This document shows positions 1 through 5,425 of a stretch of 8,897 nt of DNA, piece by piece. Numbering within the stretch: position 1 is the first letter of the stretch; each line of letters opens with the position of its first letter. The notes under the pieces are model-generated. The model was not told where the DNA came from and did not search any database. It was given only the letters and a program-made list of their open reading frames with translations. Both the position numbers and the translations under genes were made by a program. The DNA is from an uncultured Clostridia bacterium (GTDB lineage: Bacteria > Bacillota > Clostridia > UMGS1883), in NCBI GenBank assembly GCA_947630525.1, contig CANRHW010000057.1, positions 1 through 8,897 of the forward strand. The letters are read 5' to 3'.

Positions 1-1
1 T

Positions 2-58
2 TCGCCGTCGGACTTTAAATCGGACGAAAATTCCCAAAAACGTCATATCGTTCACTAA
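2..58 (+). CDS. possible C-terminal end of an unidentified protein (5' part outside window)
   Basis: An open frame enters from the left edge and ends at TAA 56-58, directly against the A-tract of the terminator at 57-88. It would encode about 18 hydrophilic residues (SPSDFKSDENSQKRHIVH), a plausible protein tail. A second plus frame (3-65) is also open and ends at the TGA inside the terminator stem, so the frame is uncertain. The placement fits a plus-strand gene converging on queG and sharing its terminator. Too little is present to name a family. Confidence 0.3.
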   Translation, partial: SPSDFKSDENSQKRHIVH

Positions 59-88
59 AAAATGACAGGCTCAGGCCTGTCATTTTTT
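57..88. terminator. bidirectional intrinsic terminator between converging genes
   Basis: A perfect 8-bp stem TGACAGGC (63-70) / GCCTGTCA (75-82) with a TCAG loop is flanked by A6 (57-62) on the left and T6 (83-88) on the right. Either strand therefore gives a GC-rich hairpin followed by a U-tract. On the minus strand the queG stop codon (TGA, 82-80) is the first triplet of the stem, so the last codons of queG form the A-tract. It ends the leftward metK-recD2-queG operon and would also stop transcription from any plus-strand gene to the left. Confidence 0.9.
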
Positions 89-844
89 ATTAAGTATTCT
101 TATGTTCCTGAGCAATACGGCCTTGCCGCGCCAGGAAAAGGCATAGCGGCCGTATTTCTCCCTGAACTGACGGTTGCTCAAATCCGCGAACATATCCTCT
201 TTAATGTCATAAATTTGATTTTCAGTGAACTCCGGCATAGGGGATAATGGGATTTGATTGTGCGGACAGACCCTTTGACAAATATCGCAGCCAAAAGCGT
301 AGCCGGCTTTCTTTATGAGCCGGGCCTCCTCGTCGGTAAGCTCGCCTTTTTTCTGGCTTATGGCCGATACGCAGCGCTCCTCGCAAAAGCCGCCGTCAAG
401 AGCCCCTCCGGGGCAGGCTTTAACGCAGCGTCCACAGCCCATGCAGCCGCCTTTAATTGGACTGTCCGGTTCAAGCTCCATATCCGTCACCACGTAGCCA
501 ATAAAGAAATAGCTGCCCAGCCGGGGATTTATCATCAGAGTGTTCCTCCCGTAAAAACCAAGGCCCGCATGATAAGCAAGGTCCTTGTCCACCGCCGGGC
601 CTATGTCGGCAAAGCTTTCCGCACGGGAAGCTCCGTTTTCAATGAGGAAATCACAGATAAGCTTCAGCTTGTCCCGGAGAATAATATGATAGTCCGTGGA
701 ATAGGCGTAGACGGAAAGATTGCCGGGGCGATAGCCGGAAAAATAGGGAAATAGGCAGACTACCGCCGCGCTCTGTCCGTAACGGGCAAAGCCTGTCTCT
801 TTTATGCCGATACCGGCGGCATATGCCTTAATTTTTTCCTTCAT
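80..844 (-). CDS. queG: short epoxyqueuosine reductase-like iron-sulfur protein (QueG family)
   Basis: A 254-residue protein resembling QueG, the cobalamin-dependent enzyme that reduces epoxyqueuosine to queuosine in tRNA, the last step of queuosine synthesis. Visible features: residues 80-108 contain the family motif DIGPAVDKDLAYHAGLG...GRNTL, where D80 lines up with the proposed general-acid Asp. A first 4Fe-4S motif follows at C134-x2-C137-x2-C140-x3-C144-P, with more cysteines at 154 and 158, and a second at C186-x2-C189-x3-C193-P. It is shorter than typical QueG (about 300-390 residues), with an abbreviated N-terminal region and no C-terminal HEAT-like extension. This compact form is, as far as I recall, common in clostridia, and its activity is less certain than that of full-length QueG. 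The ATG at 844 lies inside the recD2 3' end (17-nt overlap), preceded by a weak AGGCGGG, so translation is probably coupled. Last gene of the operon. Confidence 0.8.
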   Translation of the reverse strand: MKEKIKAYAAGIGIKETGFARYGQSAAVVCLFPYFSGYRPGNLSVYAYSTDYHIILRDKLKLICDFLIENGASRAESFADIGPAVDKDLAYHAGLGFYGRNTLMINPRLGSYFFIGYVVTDMELEPDSPIKGGCMGCGRCVKACPGGALDGGFCEERCVSAISQKKGELTDEEARLIKKAGYAFGCDICQRVCPHNQIPLSPMPEFTENQIYDIKEDMFADLSNRQFREKYGRYAFSWRGKAVLLRNIRILNKK

Positions 845-3047
845 TTTCCCGCCTCACAAACAAGCTCAGCTTTTCCTTTAGACCCGTATATCGCCGGCTG
901 CGGTAATTATTGCGCACCATGTGGGCCACGGCGTCCTGTCCGCCGACGAGGACTACAAGCTCCTTTGCCCGCGTTATTGCGGTGTACAGCAAATTGCGCG
1001 TCATGAGCAGCGGCATGAAATGGCAGACCGGAATTATAATCGCCTTAAATTCGCAGCCCTGACTTTTATGTACGGTCAAGGCGTAGGCGAGATTTAATAG
1101 GTCAAGGGCGTCAAACGGATATTCCACCCGTTTTCCGTCGTCAAATTCCACGGTCAGCGTTCTGGTTTCCGGGTCGATGTTATCGATTATGCCCACATCG
1201 CCGTTAAATATGCCGGTTCCGTCGCAGTTTTCAGATTGATTGGTCCAGTTTACGCGATAATCGTTTTTTGTCTGTATAACCTTGTCGCCCTCGCGGAATG
1301 TAATTGCACCGCGCTTGTGCTCTTTTTTATTCGGCGACGGGGGATTGAGCCTCTGCTGCATAAGGGCGTTGAGGCTGAGCGTGCCGGCGGTGCCCTTTTT
1401 TGAAGGGGAGAGCACTTGAATGTCCGCAAGGCTGTCATAGCCGTAGGCCTTGGGCAGACGCTTGTCCGCAAGGTCGAGTATTAATTCGGCGGCGGAGCTG
1501 TGGTCGCTGCGGCCCATAAAGAAAAAATCGGAGCTTTTATTTGATAAATCGGGCATCTTTCCGGAGTTAATGCGGTGGGCGTTGACGACAATCATACTTT
1601 CTTCCGCCTGACGAAATACGGTATTCAGACGGACGGTCGGCAGCAGGCCGCTGTCTATCATATCGCTGAGCACGTTGCCCGCCCCAACGGAGGGAAGCTG
1701 GTCAACGTCGCCGGCCATTATAATGCCGGCCCCGCGTTTGAGAGCTTTGAGCAGGGCGTCCATCAGCGAAAGGTCAACCATGCTCATTTCGTCGACTATC
1801 ACATAGTCCGCTTCAAGCGGATTGGCCTCGTTGCGGGAAAAGGTTTGAGTGTCGCCGTCAATGTCGCCGCCGACTTCAAGCAGTCGATGTATGGTTTTTG
1901 CCTCGTGACCGCAGGCTTCTTCAAGCCGCTTGGCGGCTTTGCCCGTTGGGGCGCACAGGGCGACGTCCTTTCCCCGGCGCATCATTACATGGAGCACGCC
2001 TCGCATTATCGTGGTTTTGCCTGTGCCGGGGCCGCCGGTGATTATCAACGCCTTTTTTGTGTCGGCAGTAATTATCGCAAGCCTCTGCTCATCGGAGAGG
2101 GAAATTCCGCTTTCTCTTGCGAAATCCTCTATCAGCCTTTCGCCCGGCGTGCTGTGCTCGTCGGCCTTGGCCCTGACCAGCGAGGCAAGGCGGTTGGCAA
2201 CGGACAGCTCCATATTGTAATATAAAGGCAGATAAACAAGGTCCTTTTCGGCAATAAGGCCGCCCATAAGCACACATTCGTTATAACAGTCCCGCACGGC
2301 GTCGATGCCGCAGTCCAGCAGCTTTGAGGCATAGCTTAGCAGCTCCGACGCGGGATAACAGGTGTGACCGTTGAGTGCGGCCTCACTCATGGCGTAACGC
2401 AGACCGCTTTTGATACGGCTTCGGCTGTCAAATGGGAGACCGAGGGCGACGGCGATTTTATCGCAGGTCTTGAACCCCATGCCCTGAATATTTTCACATA
2501 AAGCATAGGGGTCGTCACGGACGACGTTGATGCCGTCCGAGCCGTAGCGGTTGTAGACTTTTATGGCCAAGGCAGGAGAGATACCGAACTTTTGAAAAAA
2601 CATCACCGTTTCCGCAGTGTCTTGTCGGAGGATAAAGGCTTCGTTTATGGCGGTGGCTTTCGCTGCGCTTATGCCTTTTATGGTTGCCAATTGCTGCGGG
2701 TCGCTGCGAATGACGCTGAGCGTGTTTTCTCCAAACTTGTCCACTATTTTACGCGCGGTCGACGGGCCGATACCACTGACGGCCCCGGAAGAAAGGTAGG
2801 TGTATATGGAACTGACGCTTTGCGGAAGCACGCGTTCAAGAGATTCGACTTTAAGCTGCTGGCCGTATTCGGCGTGATAGACCCACTCGCCTGTGACGCG
2901 CACCGTTTCGCCGGGGGCTATAAACGGCATATGTCCCACAATAACGTTAAGCACACCGTCTGTGTCAATCTCACAGACGGTGTATCCGTTGTCGTCGTTG
3001 ACATATACAACTTCATAAACCTCGCCTTCAAGCGTCACCACTGCCAT
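828..3047 (-). CDS. recD2: RecD2-type ATP-dependent DNA helicase (SF1B, 5'-3')
   Basis: A full-length RecD2 (also called YrrC), a stand-alone helicase found in bacteria without RecBC partners and linked to mismatch repair, replication-fork and DNA-damage tolerance. Counting from the start chosen here (739 aa): an N-terminal OB-like segment (1-75), helix-hairpin-helix repeats at about 91-102, 123-134 and 187-199, Walker A GGPGTGKTT 338-346, motif Ia CAPTGKAAKRL 365-375, Walker B VIVDEMSMVD 416-425, motif III around GDVDQLPSVG 446-455, the TVFRQ arginine motif 476-480, motif V TVHKSQGCEF 658-667 and motif VI YTAITRAKE 688-696. All helicase motifs are intact. Start: ATG 3047 lies 9 nt after AGGAG (3061-3057). 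The ATG at 3056 abuts that AGGAG but forms an ATGA overlap with the upstream small gene, so a form three residues longer is possible. Its 3' end overlaps queG. Confidence 0.93.
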   Translation of the reverse strand: MAVVTLEGEVYEVVYVNDDNGYTVCEIDTDGVLNVIVGHMPFIAPGETVRVTGEWVYHAEYGQQLKVESLERVLPQSVSSIYTYLSSGAVSGIGPSTARKIVDKFGENTLSVIRSDPQQLATIKGISAAKATAINEAFILRQDTAETVMFFQKFGISPALAIKVYNRYGSDGINVVRDDPYALCENIQGMGFKTCDKIAVALGLPFDSRSRIKSGLRYAMSEAALNGHTCYPASELLSYASKLLDCGIDAVRDCYNECVLMGGLIAEKDLVYLPLYYNMELSVANRLASLVRAKADEHSTPGERLIEDFARESGISLSDEQRLAIITADTKKALIITGGPGTGKTTIMRGVLHVMMRRGKDVALCAPTGKAAKRLEEACGHEAKTIHRLLEVGGDIDGDTQTFSRNEANPLEADYVIVDEMSMVDLSLMDALLKALKRGAGIIMAGDVDQLPSVGAGNVLSDMIDSGLLPTVRLNTVFRQAEESMIVVNAHRINSGKMPDLSNKSSDFFFMGRSDHSSAAELILDLADKRLPKAYGYDSLADIQVLSPSKKGTAGTLSLNALMQQRLNPPSPNKKEHKRGAITFREGDKVIQTKNDYRVNWTNQSENCDGTGIFNGDVGIIDNIDPETRTLTVEFDDGKRVEYPFDALDLLNLAYALTVHKSQGCEFKAIIIPVCHFMPLLMTRNLLYTAITRAKELVVLVGGQDAVAHMVRNNYRSRRYTGLKEKLSLFVRRENEGKN
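2953..2983 (-). repeat. perfect 12-bp inverted repeat inside the recD2 5' coding region
   Basis: ACACCGTCTGTG (2953-2964) and CACAGACGGTGT (2972-2983) are exact reverse complements with a 7-nt loop. In the recD2 mRNA the hairpin falls about 65-95 nt after the start codon, over codons for YTVCEIDTDGV. There is no U-tract, so it is not a standard terminator. It may be chance, or an mRNA structure affecting early elongation or stability. Confidence 0.7.
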
Positions 3048-3052
3048 AGAAT

Positions 3053-3232
3053 TCATCTCCTGTCGATTGTTATGTAAATCTTCGCGTTGTCCGGAAGCGA
3101 ATGGAGTATGTCAAAAAGCTCGTCTTTATCCAGCGCCCTCCGGCATGGTTCAAAATATCGGCCGAAAAAAAGCGTACAAAAACAAAAGCATATCAAAAAC
3201 AGTATCAACACAGAAATCAAAATTTCCGCCAT
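3053..3232 (-). CDS. 59-residue single-pass membrane protein, translationally coupled to recD2
   Basis: Not a family I recognise. The ATG at 3232 is preceded by GGGGTGA (3245-3239) at 6-nt spacing; an in-frame TTG at 3238 has no suitable ribosome site. The protein has one strongly hydrophobic helix rich in Phe and Cys (about residues 4-24, ILISVLILFLICFCFC), then a basic/aromatic junction (GRYFEPCRR, 24-32) and a charged cytosolic tail with a predicted helix (DKDELFDILHSL) and a final strand-like KIYITIDRR. The positive-inside rule suggests N-out/C-in. Its TGA shares ATGA with the first possible recD2 ATG, and its last codons contain the recD2 Shine-Dalgarno, which strongly suggests a real, coupled gene. 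Function is unknown; a membrane anchor or regulator in DNA repair would be speculation. Confidence 0.65.
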   Translation of the reverse strand: MAEILISVLILFLICFCFCTLFFGRYFEPCRRALDKDELFDILHSLPDNAKIYITIDRR

Positions 3233-3241
3233 AAACAATCA

Positions 3242-3269
3242 CCCCGATAACAAAATATGCGTATCGGGG
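3242..3269 (-). promoter_or_regulatory. hairpin between metK and the small gene, overlapping its ribosome site
   Basis: CCCCGATA (3242-3249) pairs with TATCGGGG (3262-3269) across a 12-nt loop. On the minus strand it begins 12 nt after the metK stop codon. The following TGATTGTTT is only moderately U-rich, so it is at best a leaky terminator or attenuator. The GGGG of the next gene's GGGGTGA ribosome site forms the 3' arm, so the fold would hide that site. It could lower recD2 expression relative to metK. Confidence 0.5.
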
Positions 3270-3281
3270 CGTTGTTGTTAA

Positions 3282-4463
3282 TTATTTGAGGTATTTTGCC
3301 AGTTCGGGGACGGCGTCGAGCCTTTCCCACGGCAAATCGAGGTCCATTCTGCCAAAGTGGCCGTAGGCCGCCGTCTGCCGATATATAGGACGGCGCAGGT
3401 CAAGGCGCTTGATTATGGCGGCGGGTCGCAGGTCAAAGCACTCCGCAACTATGGCCGCAAGCTCTTCGTCGCTGACCTTGCCGGTCCCAAAGCTGTCGAC
3501 CCTGACTGAGACCGGATTAGCCACTCCTATTGCATAGGCCAGCTGGAGCTGGCATTTGTCGGCGAGGCCTGCCGCCACAACGTTTTTCGCAATATAGCGG
3601 GACATGTACGCCGCGCTGCGGTCAACCTTTGTGGGATCCTTGCCGCTAAAGCTGCCGCCGCCGTGAGGCGCGTAACCGCCGTAGGTGTCAACGATTATCT
3701 TGCGGCCGGTGAGCCCGCTGTCTCCGTGGGGGCCGCCGATGACAAACCGCCCGGTTGGATTTACAAAGAACTTTGTGTTATCATCCACCATTTCGACCGG
3801 CAGAGATGGAAGTATCACCTTTTCAATCATGTCCCTGCGTATAGTTTCGAGGGCGGCGTCGGGGGTGTGCTGAGTGCTGAGCACTACCGCGTCGATTCGC
3901 ACGGGCTTGTCCCCCTCGTATTCAACGGTCACCTGAGTTTTTCCGTCCGGCCTGAGGTATGGAACAAGGCCGTCCTTGCGCACCTTTGCAAGGCGCTTGG
4001 CCATTCGCTGGGCAAAATATATTGGCGCCGGCATATAAGCGTCCGTTTCGTTGGTGGCAAAGCCGAACATCATGCCCTGGTCGCCGGCGCCGGTGTCAAA
4101 TTCCGAACTGTCGCCGCCGCGGGCTTCAAGGCTTTTGTTCACGCCCATGGCGATGTCGGGAGACTGCTCGTTAAGGGTGTTTATCACAGCGCAGTTGTCG
4201 CAGTGGAAGCCCATCTCCGGATCGGTATAGCCAATCTCCCTAATTGTTTGGCGGGCGATGGAGCGTATGTCGCAGTAATGCTCGGTGGTTATTTCGCCAA
4301 ATACCATTACAAGACCGGTCGCCGCGCAAACCTCACAGGCTACGCGGGCCTGCGGGTCGTGGGCAAGTATATCGTCGAGCACGGCGTCGGCTATCTGGTC
4401 GCAGACCTTGTCGGGATGACCCTCAGTCACGGATTCGGAAGTAAATAATTTTTTATTGGTCAT
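3282..4463 (-). CDS. metK: S-adenosylmethionine synthase
   Basis: Cytosolic enzyme making S-adenosylmethionine from methionine and ATP, the main methyl donor of the cell. The 393-residue length is normal for the family. Visible signatures: ESVTEGHPDKVCDQIADAVLD at 10-30 (His16 and Asp18 at the ATP/Mg site), the GAGDQGMMFGFA hexapeptide-type signature at 125-136, and the P-loop-like GGGSFSGKD at 268-276 followed by PTKVDRSAAY. The ATG at 4463 is preceded by AAGGAGG (4477-4471) with 7-nt spacing, and the TAA of the upstream COG2426 gene sits inside this site, so the two are probably coupled. Second gene of the operon. SAM made here is used by the QueA step of queuosine synthesis, which precedes the QueG step encoded at the operon end, but that link may be incidental. 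Confidence 0.98.
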   Translation of the reverse strand: MTNKKLFTSESVTEGHPDKVCDQIADAVLDDILAHDPQARVACEVCAATGLVMVFGEITTEHYCDIRSIARQTIREIGYTDPEMGFHCDNCAVINTLNEQSPDIAMGVNKSLEARGGDSSEFDTGAGDQGMMFGFATNETDAYMPAPIYFAQRMAKRLAKVRKDGLVPYLRPDGKTQVTVEYEGDKPVRIDAVVLSTQHTPDAALETIRRDMIEKVILPSLPVEMVDDNTKFFVNPTGRFVIGGPHGDSGLTGRKIIVDTYGGYAPHGGGSFSGKDPTKVDRSAAYMSRYIAKNVVAAGLADKCQLQLAYAIGVANPVSVRVDSFGTGKVSDEELAAIVAECFDLRPAAIIKRLDLRRPIYRQTAAYGHFGRMDLDLPWERLDAVPELAKYLK

Positions 4464-4470
4464 AAGTATG

Positions 4471-4478
4471 CCTCCTTA
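4471..4478 (-). promoter_or_regulatory. metK ribosome site overlapping the upstream stop codon
   Basis: On the minus strand TAAGGAGG occupies 4478-4471. Its TAA is the stop of the COG2426 gene, and AAGGAGG lies 7 nt before the metK ATG. Ribosomes finishing the first gene would stop on the metK site, which favours coupled translation. Confidence 0.85.
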
Positions 4479-5012
4479 AAAAAGCGCAAGTATAAGGTCA
4501 AATAAACCAAAGGAAATGGCCGTCATAATAACCCCCGCGGTGCATACCCCGAGGAATACTGCCAGCAGGGATTTTTTAAAGTCGAAGTCAAGAAAGCTGG
4601 CGATGAGGCTGCCGGTCCAGGCCCCCGTGCCGGGGAAAGGTATCGCAACAAAGGCGAAAAGCCCCCAGAATGCGTATTTCTCAACCTTGTGGCGGTTTTT
4701 TTCAACCTTGGCGTCCAGCCACCGCGGGAACCAGGCGAAAGCCTTTGTCTTTTTCAGCAGGTTGCAAAAAGGCGTTATCAGCAGGAGAATGAACGGCACC
4801 GGTATCATGTTGCCGATAACGGACACAAGAAAGGCCGGCGCAAAATCTAGCCCAAGCGCCCTTGCCACAGGTATTGCGCCCCGGAGCTCTACAATGGGTA
4901 TCATGGAAATGAGAAAAATATAGAAATAATTCGCCGCGGCTGCGCTGAAACCAAGAGCGGTCACTACCCAAACCGCGAAGCCGTGAACGGCGTCCTTTAT
5001 TTTGTCGACCAT
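4476..5012 (-). CDS. COG2426 / small multi-drug export family membrane protein
   Basis: A 178-residue integral membrane protein matching the Pfam 'small multi-drug export' family (COG2426). The family name is historical and its substrate is not well established. Family motifs are visible: IVELRGAIPVARALG (40-54), NMIPVPFILLLITPF (68-82) and a second re-entrant-looking AIPFPGTGAWTGSLIASF (123-140). Hydrophobic segments lie at about 27-45, 57-82, 113-140 and 145-177, with a charged cytosolic stretch KVEKNRHKVEK at 102-112. The ATG at 5012 is preceded by GAGGTGA at 5-nt spacing. First gene of the leftward operon, so it shares its promoter with metK. Membership is clear, function is not. Confidence 0.85.
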   Translation of the reverse strand: MVDKIKDAVHGFAVWVVTALGFSAAAANYFYIFLISMIPIVELRGAIPVARALGLDFAPAFLVSVIGNMIPVPFILLLITPFCNLLKKTKAFAWFPRWLDAKVEKNRHKVEKYAFWGLFAFVAIPFPGTGAWTGSLIASFLDFDFKKSLLAVFLGVCTAGVIMTAISFGLFDLILALF

Positions 5013-5028
5013 ATTATCACCTCAATAT

Positions 5029-5057
5029 ATTGTACATGAATTTCCCTCGTTTGTCAA
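5029..5057 (-). promoter_or_regulatory. sigma-A-type promoter of the COG2426-metK-recD2-queG operon
   Basis: On the minus strand TTGACA (5057-5052) and TACAAT (5034-5029) are separated by exactly 17 bp. Expected transcription start is near 5022, at the edge of the GAGGTGA ribosome site, giving a leader of only about 10 nt. Its -35 box is 19 bp from the -35 of the divergent radA promoter. Confidence 0.85.
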
Positions 5058-5076
5058 GGGCTGCAAGGTTTTTATA

Positions 5077-5105
5077 TTGACAATATTTTTATAATATGTT
5101 ATAAT
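5077..5105 (+). promoter_or_regulatory. fully consensus promoter of the radA operon
   Basis: TTGACA (5077-5082) and TATAAT (5100-5105) are both perfect and 17 bp apart, with TGT just before the -10 (extended -10). Expected start is near 5112, leaving about 22 nt before the predicted start position of the first gene. The surrounding DNA is very A+T-rich. This is the strongest promoter in the window. Confidence 0.93.
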
Positions 5106-5119
5106 TTTTATATATTATT

Positions 5120-5136
5120 GGGAGGCGGCAGGTTTA
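5120..5136 (+). promoter_or_regulatory. ribosome site GGGAGG followed by TTA where a start codon is expected
   Basis: GGGAGG (5120-5125) is followed after 8 nt by TTA at 5134-5136, then AAA AAA ATT TTA CCT in the frame of the membrane protein below. A single-base difference (TTG) would give a normal start with the N-terminus MKKILPTG. No ATG, GTG or TTG occurs in this frame until codon 37. Confidence 0.6.
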
Positions 5137-5415
5137 AAAAAAATTTTACCTACAGGGCTGAGGATATGCTTTACAACAGCAACGTCTTGCGCCGCTCTCG
5201 TTATCGCCGTATTTACAGGCGTTATCCTGTGCGCCGACGGTGTGGGCCGCGCAACGCCATACTTTACGGCGGCGCTTGTAATAGTGGTGGCATTGGCGCT
5301 TATATTCAAAATTTGGGGAAAACTTGGCGTAAAATTCATTCGCGTGTTTTTGCTCTGCATGAGCGCCATAAGCATGCTCGGCATAATTATTGACATGAGT
5401 ATTGAACCCAAATAA
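5134..5415 (+). CDS. small three-helix membrane protein lacking a canonical start codon
   Basis: Found by reading the frame directly; simple ORF searches miss it because it has no standard start. Counting TTA 5134 as codon 1 it has 93 codons and ends at TAA 5413-5415, inside the radA ribosome site. The product has an initial KKILPTGLR, then three hydrophobic helices at about 11-33 (TSCAALVIAVFTGVIL), 43-58 (FTAALVIVVALALIF) and 68-86 (FIRVFLLCMSAISMLGIII), with Lys/Arg in the turns (K59, K63, K67, R70) and a tail DMSIEPK. Codon choice resembles the neighbours and the overlapping frames do not look protein-like. Possible starts are TTA 5134 (best spacing), ATT 5143 (codon 4) or CTG 5158 (codon 9). 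It may be a rare-start gene, a start-codon mutant, or carry a sequencing error. Family unknown. First gene of the radA operon. Confidence 0.65.
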   Translation, partial: LKKILPTGLRICFTTATSCAALVIAVFTGVILCADGVGRATPYFTAALVIVVALALIFKIWGKLGVKFIRVFLLCMSAISMLGIIIDMSIEPK

Positions 5416-5425
5416 AGGAGTTACT

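Noticed and set aside
1575..2225. 216-codon plus-strand frame inside recD2
   Set aside because: Antisense shadow of the helicase core, whose motifs are intact on the minus strand.
3663..4448. 261-codon plus-strand frame opposite metK
   Set aside because: Antisense shadow of a complete, well-conserved metK; no independent ribosome site or domain.
4464..5060. SAM riboswitch before metK
   Set aside because: No leader space exists and no S-box-like helices are visible; the DNA upstream of metK is coding.
5118..5393. 91-codon plus-strand frame beginning with TTG at 5118
   Set aside because: Its TTG lies before the Shine-Dalgarno, and the product is an Arg/His-rich string unlike a protein. The +1 frame over the same DNA gives a clear membrane protein with sensible codon use.
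5402..5425. Upstream TTG start for radA
   Set aside because: It lies inside the preceding gene without a ribosome site; the ATG at 5426 has AAAGGAG at 5-nt spacing and starts at the zinc-finger region as in the family.
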